Below, piece after piece: positions 14,796-24,000 of a stretch of 30,159 nucleotides of DNA. The DNA is from Lachnospiraceae bacterium UBA2860. Its GTDB lineage: Bacteria > Bacillota > Clostridia > Lachnospirales > Lachnospiraceae. The first letter of the stretch is position 1. Each line of letters starts with the position of its first letter. The stretch lies in assembly GCA_002350625.1 (NCBI GenBank), contig DEFE01000053.1, forward strand, positions 35,941-66,099, written 5' to 3'. A program made the translations under genes and the position numbers. The notes under the pieces were generated by a model. It saw nothing but the letters and a program-made list of their open reading frames with translations, was not told where the DNA came from and searched no databases.

Positions 14796-16193
14796 ATGAG
14801 TTTTGGACAGATTGTTGGAACAATCGACAGTTTTCTATGGGGATGGCCGCTGATCATCCTGCTGTTCGGGACACATATCTTCATGACGTTCCGGACGGGA
14901 TTTATCCAGAAGGATATCTTCAAGGCGATCCGCATGTCCGTGACAAAAGATCCGGACGCGGAAGGCGACGTCTCGCAGTTCGGCGCTCTGACGACGGCTC
15001 TGTCGTCGACGATCGGCACCGGCAATATCATCGGCGTCGGCACGGCGATCGCGATGGGCGGCCCGGGCTCCGTGCTCTGGATGTGGCTGACGGGTATCTT
15101 CGGCATCGCGACCAAGTACGCGGAGACACTCATCGGCGTGAAATACCGCGTGAAGAGTGAGAACGGATCCATGATCGGCGGCGCGATGTACGCGCTCGAC
15201 AGAGGCCTTCATGCGAAATGGGCCGGCATTCTCTTTGCCATTCTGGCCGCCGTCTGCGCTTTCGGGATCGGCTGCACGGTGCAGGCAAATGCTGTCGCCG
15301 CGAACTTCACCACGAATTTCGGCACGCCGGCCGTCATCATCGCCGTCATTCTCGCCGTGGTCGTCGGCCTTGTCATCATCGGCGGCATCAAGTCGATCAC
15401 CAAGGTGTCTGAGGCGCTCGTGCCCTTCATGGCGCTGTTCTATATCGTCGGCTGCATCATCATCCTCGTCATGAACCGCGACGTGCTCGGAGAGGCAGTC
15501 GTGACGATCTGCTCCTCAGCTTTCACGACGAAGGCCGCAACCGGCGGATTCGTCGGCTCGACGATCACCATCGCCTGCCGTTACGGTTTCGCGCGAGGCC
15601 TCTTCTCCAATGAGTCCGGTATGGGCTCCGCCCCGCTCGTCGCGTCGGCGGCGCAGACAAGGAACCCGAAGAGACAGGCGCTTGTCTCCATGACGGGCAC
15701 CTTCTGGGACACGGTTGTCATCTGCCTGATGACAGGTCTTGTGCTCACGACCTCCATCATCAAGCACCCGTCGATCGACGGTCTGTCCGGCAACGGCAGC
15801 GAACTGACGAGCAAGGCATTTTCGATGATTCCTTACATCGGCCTTCCGATTCTTATTGTCGGTCTTATTACCTTTGCATTCTCTACGATTCTCGGCTGGT
15901 ATTACTACGGTGAGAGATGCGCGGTCTATCTCTTCGGAGAGAAGATCATCTTCCCGTATAAGATTCTCTGGGTTATCGGCGTGTTTGTCGGCTCCATGGT
16001 GGAGCTGAACCTGATCTGGGATCTGGCGGACCTGATGAACGGTCTCATGGCGATCCCGAACATCATCGCCGTGCTGCTCCTTTCGGGCGTGATCGCCGCG
16101 GAGACTAAGAAGTATTCCGGGACACATATCAACGACAAGGACGAGACGGAGATCCCGACGCTGAAGAACTCCAAGAGCGGCGTACTCGGATAA
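14796..16193 (+). CDS. Alanine/glycine:cation symporter (AGCS family)
   Basis: A 465-residue polytopic membrane protein, the usual length for AGCS transporters. ATG 14796 is preferred to an upstream in-frame start at 14778 because the AAGGAGGG ribosome site (14781-14788) lies between them. Family features include the GALTTALSSTIGTGNIIGV segment (about 62-80), the GPGSVLWMW signature, then FTTKAATGGFVGSTI and RGLFSNESGMGSAP in the second half. About ten hydrophobic helices are visible. It takes up alanine and/or glycine with Na+ or H+; the ion and amino acid cannot be fixed by eye. The gene stands alone between its own promoter and a strong terminator. Both amino acids feed peptidoglycan synthesis, which fits, but does not prove, a link with the wall genes upstream. 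Confidence 0.93.
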   Translation: MSFGQIVGTIDSFLWGWPLIILLFGTHIFMTFRTGFIQKDIFKAIRMSVTKDPDAEGDVSQFGALTTALSSTIGTGNIIGVGTAIAMGGPGSVLWMWLTGIFGIATKYAETLIGVKYRVKSENGSMIGGAMYALDRGLHAKWAGILFAILAAVCAFGIGCTVQANAVAANFTTNFGTPAVIIAVILAVVVGLVIIGGIKSITKVSEALVPFMALFYIVGCIIILVMNRDVLGEAVVTICSSAFTTKAATGGFVGSTITIACRYGFARGLFSNESGMGSAPLVASAAQTRNPKRQALVSMTGTFWDTVVICLMTGLVLTTSIIKHPSIDGLSGNGSELTSKAFSMIPYIGLPILIVGLITFAFSTILGWYYYGERCAVYLFGEKIIFPYKILWVIGVFVGSMVELNLIWDLADLMNGLMAIPNIIAVLLLSGVIAAETKKYSGTHINDKDETEIPTLKNSKSGVLG

Positions 16194-16218
16194 GACAGGT
16201 GAATTGTTGATGAAGGCT

Positions 16219-16250
16219 GCAGGCAGGAACCGCATGTTCCTGCCTGCGTT
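16219..16250 (+). terminator. Rho-independent terminator after the symporter
   Basis: A perfect 12-base stem, GCAGGCAGGAAC (16219-16230) with GTTCCTGCCTGC (16236-16247), closes a 5-base loop and is followed by a short GTTT. The stem is strong although the U run is short. Confidence 0.8.
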
Positions 16251-16277
16251 TGCATAAGAAGAAAGGCAGGTGGCTTT

Positions 16278-17213
16278 ATGGCGGCCGGCATCATTGAAAG
16301 GATCAAAGAGAATATCGGAACTGTCATCGTGGGCAGGACGGAGGTGATCGATCTTGTGCTCGCCTCCTTCGCGGCGGGCGGACACGTCCTCCTTGAAGAC
16401 CTGCCGGGGACAGGGAAGACCGTGCTCGCGAAATCACTCGCACGATCGATGGATCTTATATTTTCGCGGATTCAGTTCACGCCGGACCTCCTGCCGAGCG
16501 ACGTCACCGGTCTCAGCTACTTTGATCAGTCAAAGAGCGGCTTTGTTTTCCGGGAAGGGCCGGTTTTTGCGAATGTGCTGCTTGCCGACGAGATCAACCG
16601 TGCGACGCCGCGCACGCAGTCAGCGCTCCTTGAGTGCATGGGCGAGGGTCAGGTGACGGTCGACGGCGAGACGAGGCGCCTTAAAGAACCGTTCTTTGTC
16701 ATAGCGACGCAGAATCCCGTCGAGACACTGGGATGCTTTCCTTTGCCGGAAGCCCAGCTGGACCGCTTTCTCATGAAGCTCAGCATCGGCCGGATGAGCC
16801 GGGAGGAGGAGCGGAGGATGCTCGACCGCTTTATCGTCGATGAGCCGCTTGAAACACTGAAACCGGTTGCCGATGCTGCGGAAGTGCTCTCGCTTCGCGA
16901 AGAGTGCCGCAAGGTGTTCGTGCACGGGGATCTCCGCGACTACATCGTGGCGCTCACACAGTCGACAAGGCAGGGCGAGGGCGCGGAAGGAGCCTCGCCG
17001 CGCGGGACGCTGTCCCTCCTTCGCGCATCCCAAGGGTATGCGCTCGTTCAGGGACGCGCGTACGTCGTCCCCGAGGATATCAAAGAGGTGGCGATCCCAG
17101 TGCTGGCGCACAGGATCATCACGGACGCAGTAAGGACGGGAGAGCGGGAGGACCGCATCCGGATACTGCTTGACAAGGTCCCGGTGCCGACCGAGGACTG
17201 GAGCGCGAGATGA
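16278..17213 (+). CDS. MoxR-family AAA+ ATPase
   Basis: A 311-residue cytosolic AAA+ protein of the MoxR group. Walker A DLPGTGKT is at residues 41-48 and Walker B LLADEINRA at about 101-109 (Asp104, Glu105), followed by the MoxR segment RTQSALLECMGEGQVTVDG. Sensor and arginine-finger parts follow in FFVIATQNPVE and LDRFLMKL. MoxR proteins act as chaperones or activators for proteins with von Willebrand or DUF58 domains. Its stop overlaps the DUF58 gene in ATGA (17210-17213), so the two are translationally coupled. No promoter is obvious in the 27 bases between the preceding terminator and the ATG, so the promoter may overlap that terminator region. Confidence 0.93.
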   Translation: MAAGIIERIKENIGTVIVGRTEVIDLVLASFAAGGHVLLEDLPGTGKTVLAKSLARSMDLIFSRIQFTPDLLPSDVTGLSYFDQSKSGFVFREGPVFANVLLADEINRATPRTQSALLECMGEGQVTVDGETRRLKEPFFVIATQNPVETLGCFPLPEAQLDRFLMKLSIGRMSREEERRMLDRFIVDEPLETLKPVADAAEVLSLREECRKVFVHGDLRDYIVALTQSTRQGEGAEGASPRGTLSLLRASQGYALVQGRAYVVPEDIKEVAIPVLAHRIITDAVRTGEREDRIRILLDKVPVPTEDWSAR

Positions 17214-18325
17214 TCCTCATTGTTCTTCTGATTGCGGCTGCGGCGGTCCTGATCTGGGAGCGCCTGATGCGGCGCGCCCTCGCGGAGGCCGTGGAGGTGA
17301 CGCTCGATGCGGACGCGTCCGAGATCAATGCCGGAGAAGAGCTTGGCTTTACGGAGACCGTGGTCAACCGCGGCGCCATGCCGGTGCCGGTCATGGAAAT
17401 CCGCTTCCGCATCGGCAAGGGGCTTCGGTTTATGAACGCCGAAAACATCACAGAGAGTGATTATCTCTACAAACGGGACGTTTTCTCGCTTCTTTCCCAT
17501 GAGCAGATCACGAGGGAATACCGGGTGCTCGGGGAGAAACGGGGATTCTATCAGGTGTCGGGCGCTGACATCTCCATGCGCGCGGTGCCGTCCTTCAACG
17601 AGTACGTGCGTGCGCTTGACGCGGACTTGTCCTTCTATGTCTATGCGCGCCGCGTGCCTGTCAGGGACATCCTCGCGGCGATCGAGACGCCGCTCGGACA
17701 GCTTGCGGCTGCCAATCGTCTCTACGAGGATCCGTTTTCCTTCGCGCAGATCCGCGAATATCAGCAGACGGATCCGATGAAGACGATCAACTGGAAAGCG
17801 AGCGCGAAGACGGGACAGCTGATGGTCAACACCTATACCTCCGTGCGCTCGGAACAGATCGCTGTATATCTGGATCTCGAGGAGCGAAGGATCGTTAAGA
17901 CGCCGGACAGGACGGAGGAATGCATCTCCGTCGCGGCATCGCTCATGGAGATACTGCTCACGAAAAATCTCGAGAGCGCGCTTGTCATCGGCATCAGGGA
18001 CAGCGCGCACGGGGATCATCCGCAGCCGTACGTCTTCGGGCCCGGCAGGGGCAGCACGCTTTTAAAAGAACTGGAGCAGTTCCTCACCGGTGACTTTGCC
18101 GAAGCTGAGACAGTGCCGATGGATGTGATGCTGTCGCATTTTCCGCCGGGAGGCAGGGTCCCGGTCATCATCACGAAAAACGCGGACAGTGAGATGATGC
18201 GGAGCATAGAAGCGGCGCTTCCGGGCGGGCAGAGCGCGATCGTTGTCGCCGTTTCAGGTGACGGCGAGATGCTTCCGGCTGCCGGCGGGCAGATCCGTCT
18301 GATGAGAAGGAAGGTGACGGTCTGA
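17210..18325 (+). CDS. DUF58 domain protein, membrane-anchored
   Basis: A 371-residue protein with one N-terminal membrane helix (about 1-16), a beta-rich region at about 25-145 of the kind seen before DUF58 domains, and the DUF58 core at about 175-210 (DPFSFAQIREYQQTDPMKTINWKASAKTG, interrupted here: the DP...R.Y...D....I.WKA.A pattern is intact), then an alpha/beta region resembling a von Willebrand fold. DUF58 proteins are regular partners of MoxR ATPases. It overlaps the upstream gene by 4 bases and the downstream membrane gene by 1 base (TGATG), so the three are a coupled unit. The role is unknown, probably at the membrane or envelope. Confidence 0.9.
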   Translation: MILIVLLIAAAAVLIWERLMRRALAEAVEVTLDADASEINAGEELGFTETVVNRGAMPVPVMEIRFRIGKGLRFMNAENITESDYLYKRDVFSLLSHEQITREYRVLGEKRGFYQVSGADISMRAVPSFNEYVRALDADLSFYVYARRVPVRDILAAIETPLGQLAAANRLYEDPFSFAQIREYQQTDPMKTINWKASAKTGQLMVNTYTSVRSEQIAVYLDLEERRIVKTPDRTEECISVAASLMEILLTKNLESALVIGIRDSAHGDHPQPYVFGPGRGSTLLKELEQFLTGDFAEAETVPMDVMLSHFPPGGRVPVIITKNADSEMMRSIEAALPGGQSAIVVAVSGDGEMLPAAGGQIRLMRRKVTV

Positions 18326-19581
18326 TGCGCGCGACGCGTGTTGTGATGTGGCTTCTTGAATGGCTGCATCTGGGTATATTTCTTCCGGCGCTCTTTCCGG
18401 CGGCCTATCTGATTCTGATCGACAGAGAAGATGCGCTGATTCTGCCGCTGATCTGCGCCGGCACGCTGGTGCTTATTCCCGCCGGAATTGCCAAGCTCAT
18501 GATCCGCTTCGTGAAGAGCTTTGTGGTCTATCTGCTTCTCTGCGCGGCCCTTCTCTACGGCACTTACCTGCTGAGCGGGGCGCTGCTTTCCGCGTGGGCC
18601 TTTGAGCGGTCTGTGGCGGCGGGCTTCCAGGTGGCCCTTCTGATCGAGACGGCGATTGTCATGCTCTGCTATGTGCAGATCCGCCTGCGGGAGAATGCGC
18701 GGTACCGGGCCAGAATAGAAAATGACATCTCCTTTACGGAAAGGGAGTATGTCCTGGAAAAACCTTTCTGGCCGCTGATGATCTATTTTGTGATCCTTTA
18801 TATACTTTCAAGAAATTACGACTGCAAGGCGGGATGCGACGCGTCGGTCGCCTGTTTCATCGCCTACGCGGCAGTCACCTGCCTCTACAGGCATCTGGAA
18901 AATACGGAGGCCTATGCGGAACGGTTAAGCTATATCCGGAGGTTCCCCTATAAACGCGTGCGCAGAATCGGGGCGGCATTTACACTGACCTTTCTGATCA
19001 TTACGGGAATCGCCTGTACGGTGCCGGCCGTGCTGACGCAGGGACTGCGCAGCTACCGCGACCTGCGCGCGATCTCCGCGGAGCACGCATCCGCTGACGA
19101 TCCCTACTGGCAGGAGGATCCGCTCGAGCTCCGCTACATGAATGAAGAGCTCTGGCCGGATCTCGTCGGCATTCGCCTGATCCGGATTCCCCCTTGGCTT
19201 GATGCGGTCGTGAAAGGAATCGCCTATGTGGCGACGGTTGCGGTTCTCATCCTCTTCCTCAAGGCCTTCTGGCATTTTCTGGCGGATTTTCGCGCAGTGC
19301 CTGAAGAAAATGGCGACATTTCCGAAGATCTTGCCATGGAGAAAACAAAGCGGGGGATGAGGAGAGAAAAACGATACGAAGATCTGCCCTCGGACGCGAT
19401 GCGCGTCCGCAGGCGCTATAAAAAAGAAATCCGCCGGCGCAGAAAGGATCTGCCGAAGCCCCAGGAGACGCCGCATGAGATTGAGAGCGCGACGGACCTC
19501 ATCGGGACGCCGGAGGGAGAGGCGCTCCATACGGCCTATGAGGAAGCGCGCTACGCCGCGGCGGAAGAACCCTACAGGTAA
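18325..19581 (+). CDS. Polytopic membrane protein of a MoxR/DUF58 operon, DUF4129-like tail
   Basis: A 418-residue membrane protein with about eight hydrophobic helices (near residues 5-27, 32-52, 54-80, 93-112, 146-164, 170-187, 212-235 and 290-318). A short external loop lies before the last helix. The C-terminus is cytosolic and strongly basic (RREKRYEDLPSDAMRVRRRY), ending in LHTAYEEARYAAAEE, which resembles the end of DUF4129 domains of transglutaminase-like proteins in MoxR/DUF58 operons. The transglutaminase domain itself is missing. Start ATG 18325 overlaps the DUF58 stop by one base. It is probably the membrane part of the same complex; no specific activity can be named. Confidence 0.75.
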   Translation: MRATRVVMWLLEWLHLGIFLPALFPAAYLILIDREDALILPLICAGTLVLIPAGIAKLMIRFVKSFVVYLLLCAALLYGTYLLSGALLSAWAFERSVAAGFQVALLIETAIVMLCYVQIRLRENARYRARIENDISFTEREYVLEKPFWPLMIYFVILYILSRNYDCKAGCDASVACFIAYAAVTCLYRHLENTEAYAERLSYIRRFPYKRVRRIGAAFTLTFLIITGIACTVPAVLTQGLRSYRDLRAISAEHASADDPYWQEDPLELRYMNEELWPDLVGIRLIRIPPWLDAVVKGIAYVATVAVLILFLKAFWHFLADFRAVPEENGDISEDLAMEKTKRGMRREKRYEDLPSDAMRVRRRYKKEIRRRRKDLPKPQETPHEIESATDLIGTPEGEALHTAYEEARYAAAEEPYR

Positions 19582-19586
19582 TTTAC

Positions 19587-20972
19587 ATGAGACTATCAGA
19601 GGAGAACAAACGTTTTTACAAGAGGGCCATGCTGATCGCTGTGCCGATTATGATACAGAACGGGATCACCAATTTCGTCAGCATGCTCGACAATATCATG
19701 GTCGGGAGAGTCGGAACGGATCCCATGTCGGCTGTCGCGATCGTCAACCAGCTGATCTTTATCTGGAACCTGTGCATCTTCGGGGGCCTGTCGGGGATCG
19801 GTATCTTTACCGCGCAGTTTTTCGGAAAAGGAGATGAGGAGGGCATCCGCTACACGTTCCGCCTGGAAATGTATCTCGTCACGATCCTTCTGATCGGCGG
19901 TATTTTGCTGCTCCTTTTCGGGGATACCCGCCTGATCTCCCTGTATCTGAAAGGAGAGGCCGGAAGCGGAGATCCGGCGGCGACACTGGCCTTCGGAAAA
20001 AGTTATCTGCATGTCATGCTTCTCGGCTTTCTCCCCTTTGCTGTCACGCAGGTGTATGCGACGACGGTGCGCGCCATGGGGGAGACCGTGATGCCGATGG
20101 TCGCCTCCGTGACGGCCGTACTCGTCAATCTTGCCGGCAATTATATCCTGATCTACGGGAAGTTCGGGGCGCCGGCCCTCGGCGTGACGGGCGCGGCCGC
20201 GGCGACAGTGCTTTCGCGCTTTGTCGAAGGCGTGATTCTGATCGGATGGGTGCATGCGCACACGGAGAAAAACCGCTTTATCGTCGGCGTATTCCGCAGT
20301 TTTTATGTGCCTGTCGGGCTTCTGAAAAACTGTGTGAAGAAAGGGCTGCCGCTTCTCATTAATGAGACGCTCTGGTCTTCCGGGATGGCAGTGCTGACGC
20401 AGACCTATTCGCTCCGTTCGCTCGATGTGGTCGCGGCAAACAACATCGCGCAGACCATCTCAAATGTTTTTAACATCTCGTTTATTGCCATGGGATCCGC
20501 GATCGGCATCATCCTCGGCCAGGAGCTAGGGAAGGGGCACCTGAAAACCGCAAGGAGAGACGCCGAGCGGCTGAGCCTCCTCTCGGTGCTGATGAGTGTT
20601 TTCTTCGGCGCGGCTCTGTTCTTTATGGCGGGGCTTTTTCCACAGATTTACAACACAAGCGGAGAGGTACAGCGTCTTGCGTCCGGATTCATCCGGATCG
20701 CGGCGGTGTGCATGCCGCTCTACGCCTACACTAATGCGGCGTATTTTACGCTGCGTTCCGGCGGCCGCACGCTGATTACGTTTCTTTTTGACTCCTGCTT
20801 TGTGTGGGCTGTGTCCATTCCGCTCGCCTACGGCCTCGTACACGGCACCGCGCTGGGCATTCTTACGATCTTCCTGATCGTACAGCTGGTGGAGACGGTG
20901 AAATGCCTGCTCGGATTTGTGCTTGTCCGGCGGGAAATCTGGGTGAGAGACATCACACAGTACGGACAATGA
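19587..20972 (+). CDS. MATE family multidrug/toxin exporter
   Basis: A 461-residue transporter with about 12 hydrophobic helices, the normal MATE size. The N-terminal AVPIMIQNGITNFVSMLDNIMVG segment (interrupted: early Pro, Gln and Asn residues and the LDNIMVGR signature) is typical, and the two halves are visibly related (the second begins near KKGLPLLINETLWSSGMAVL). It exports organic cations or other metabolites using a Na+ or H+ gradient; the substrate is unknown. It begins 5 bases after the membrane protein gene and has only a weak ribosome site, so expression probably depends on readthrough or coupling from the MoxR operon. Confidence 0.9.
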   Translation: MRLSEENKRFYKRAMLIAVPIMIQNGITNFVSMLDNIMVGRVGTDPMSAVAIVNQLIFIWNLCIFGGLSGIGIFTAQFFGKGDEEGIRYTFRLEMYLVTILLIGGILLLLFGDTRLISLYLKGEAGSGDPAATLAFGKSYLHVMLLGFLPFAVTQVYATTVRAMGETVMPMVASVTAVLVNLAGNYILIYGKFGAPALGVTGAAAATVLSRFVEGVILIGWVHAHTEKNRFIVGVFRSFYVPVGLLKNCVKKGLPLLINETLWSSGMAVLTQTYSLRSLDVVAANNIAQTISNVFNISFIAMGSAIGIILGQELGKGHLKTARRDAERLSLLSVLMSVFFGAALFFMAGLFPQIYNTSGEVQRLASGFIRIAAVCMPLYAYTNAAYFTLRSGGRTLITFLFDSCFVWAVSIPLAYGLVHGTALGILTIFLIVQLVETVKCLLGFVLVRREIWVRDITQYGQ

Positions 20973-21019
20973 TTTGCCCGTATAATGATTTTCCGGAAAA
21001 TGTCTTATTCGGACAATGA
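20963..21019. repeat. Palindrome and direct repeat in the convergent gap
   Basis: The 84-base gap between the converging MATE and histidine kinase genes contains a perfect 14-base palindrome, ATTTTCCGGAAAAT (20988-21001), flanked by two copies of CGGACAATGA (20963-20972, overlapping the MATE stop, and 21010-21019). The palindrome could form only a weak hairpin, so it may be a poor two-way terminator or a protein-binding site. No other terminator is visible here. Confidence 0.5.
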
Positions 21020-21056
21020 CGCATCAGGATCATGGCGCAAAAGGACGGGAAGAATG

Positions 21057-24000
21057 CTATGATTCGGGCATAAACTCCAGGATCTCATCCGACGCATCGC
21101 TCTGCGGCGCGCGGTCCGCAGGGCATGTTAAGCGGGCTGCTTCCGCAGCCGCATTATAAAGGACGATCATGCGGCCGTGATCCCGGGAAATGGCGTCGCG
21201 CCTTTCCTCACCCGCGGCCTTCTCGAGACCGGCGGCGATCTCCGAAAGAGAGGAGGCCCCGATCATCCGGGATGTGCTCTTTATGGAATGGACAAGGATC
21301 GCGTACTGATGCAGGTCATTGTCTCCAAGCGCTCTCATCAGGCCGCGCCGCTTTTCCGCGGCGCTGTCTGCATATTCTTCAAGCAGCGTCAGATACAGCT
21401 GGTCATCTCCCTGGCAGTAGCGAAGTCCCACTTGAGGATCAATGCCGGCATCCGTGAGAGGCTCGTAGAGACCGCCGGAGGCGCCTTCTCCTTTATGATT
21501 CACGTCGTGATCCCGGTCCGCCTCATGGTGAACCGGTTCCACTTTCTCCGCCGGCAGATACTTCATCAGCGCTCTTTCAAGATCCAGGCCGTCTACGGGT
21601 TTGCACAGATAGTCGGTGAAGCCTTCGGCGATATAGCGCTCTTTTGCACCGATGATCGCGTCGGCCGTCAGACAGATGACCGGCGTCTCCCGGTTCTTTC
21701 CATCCGCCTGCCCGCGAATGACTCTCAGAGCCTCAATGCCGTCCATCTCCGGCATCCGCTGGTCCATAAGAATCACGTCATAGGCATTTTCAGCGGCTTT
21801 TTTAACTGCCTCGTAACCGCTTGCGGCCGTATCCGCCATGAGCATCGTATTCCGGAGAAGCCCCACAGCCACGGTGAGATTCATAGGCGTATCGTCCACG
21901 ATGAGAATCCGGCCTTTCGGGGCGTGGAACAGTTCGTGATATCCTTTGGTTGTTTCGAGGGCTTTTTCATACTTGGCGAGATAATTGCCGATGGGCTCGG
22001 CTGAGACGACCTTCTGCGGGAGCTTAACAGTGAAAGTCGTTCCGACGCCGTACTCGCTTTCTACATCGATCGTTCCGTGCATCATGGCCAGTAAGCTGTG
22101 GGTGATGGCAAGCCCGAGCCCGGTTCCTTCTACGGTACTGTTGGCTTTCAGGTCCAGACGCTGGAACTTGGAAAAAATCTTTTCCTGATCTTCTTTCCGG
22201 ATCCCGATGCCCGTATCGCTGACCGTGATCTTAAGCCAGATGATATCGCCGGGAGATATGTTTCCCGCGTTGTCAGTGCCTGCTTTAAGCCGGACACTGC
22301 CGCGGTTCGTATATTTTACCGCGTTGGTCAGGAGATTGGTGATCACCTGCCGCACGCGGACTTTGTCGCCGCACAGTTCATCCGGCAGATTTTCATCAAC
22401 TTCGATGTCGAAGCGGAGCTCCTTTTCTTTGGCCCTGAAGAAAAACAGGCTGCTCACGTCGTTTAAGAGGGAGCTGAGTTTATACGGGTTTTCGGCAATA
22501 TCGATTTTGCCGGCTTCAATCTTCGAGAAATCCAGAATGTCATTGATGATGGAGAGCAGGCTGTTTCCCGCGCTCTCGATGTTGCGGGCATAGGTGCCGA
22601 TGCTGAGGAAAGCTTCCGCCGCCTTTTCGGGACGCATGTCCTGATCGCTCCGGGTCTGCCCGATTTCCCGCAGAATCATCTCATTCATGCCGAGCACGGC
22701 GTTGATCGGCGTCCGGATCTCGTGCGACATATCGGCGAGGAAATCGCTCTTGGCCTGATTGGCCTGATCGGCCGCCTCTTTCTCAAGCTTCAGCGCTCTG
22801 GCCTCAAAGGCCTGCTTCTGCTCCTCCGCGCGCATCTCTTCGATGCGGCGTGAATACCGCTTCTCGTTTTTATAGCCCAGCAGATAGAAGAAGGCGATGA
22901 GGCAGAAGATCACGATACTGATGAGTATATTCACCGCCAGCTGATGCCAGACTTCGGCGTAGAGTTCCTGATTGCTGACCAGAATGACGGCGTACCACTG
23001 TCCCAGGATCCGGTGGACAAAGGCCGTGTTTTTCCGGCCGTCCGCATCGATCTCAAAACTGCCGTCGCCGGTTTCGAGTGCTTTTTCCATAAGGATGCGG
23101 CCGTCTTCGCTGCCGGCCATGTAGGTCCCTTTGAGCGACTCGTTCTGATGCGCGATGATCATGCCGTCGTTGTTCATCACAAAGCCGTAGCCCTTGCCTT
23201 TGATCTGGAGATCCGAGACGATATCCTGGATGTGATTCATCGTCACATCGAGAGAGAGCACGTCTGTGCCGTTCGACAGCATGCGGCTGATGGAGATGAT
23301 GACGGCGCCCGTCTGCGCATCCACGTAAGGAGATACGATCGTTGACTCTCCTTTCGCCCGGATGGCTGATTTATACCAGTCGCGCGTCATCGGGTCGAAG
23401 CCTTCCGGCGGAACCCAGCCTACGCCGTCCAGATATTCTCCCATGACATAGCCGTAAATGCCGGAGTAGTTTTCATCGAAATGGGATTCCTGATTGGTGG
23501 ATTCTTCTGTGATGTACTGCAGAATTTCCTGTGTTGTCCGGCCGGTCTGCGTCATATGATCGACAGCGTCCGCCGTGACCCACAGGACGCTCTTTGTGGT
23601 GTCCAGATAGTTCTCGAGCTGGGCCGTGACGCTGGTGATCCTGTCCTCGCCCACATCGTGCACGTTTGTCACCGCGACGTCCTGAATGACCCGGGAGGTG
23701 TAGATCATCATCAGCACCATCAGGAGGAAGATGATGACCATGGGGATCAGCAGGCTTAATCTGCGGCGGAAGAGGTCGATGTAAGGCTGTGCCTGCACCG
23801 GATCAGATCCGTCTTCTTCAGGCTGCACATGATCCTTAAGTACGGGGGAAGGCTCCGATACGGCTCCCTGCCGCATGCGGATGACGAGGACAATGGTCAG
23901 CGCAAATGCCGCAAGAAACAGGGCGATCATGAAGAGCATCACGGAGATAATGTGATACTGGTTTCCCCCGGCGGGATCCTGGGCGCCGGCATTTAAGATA

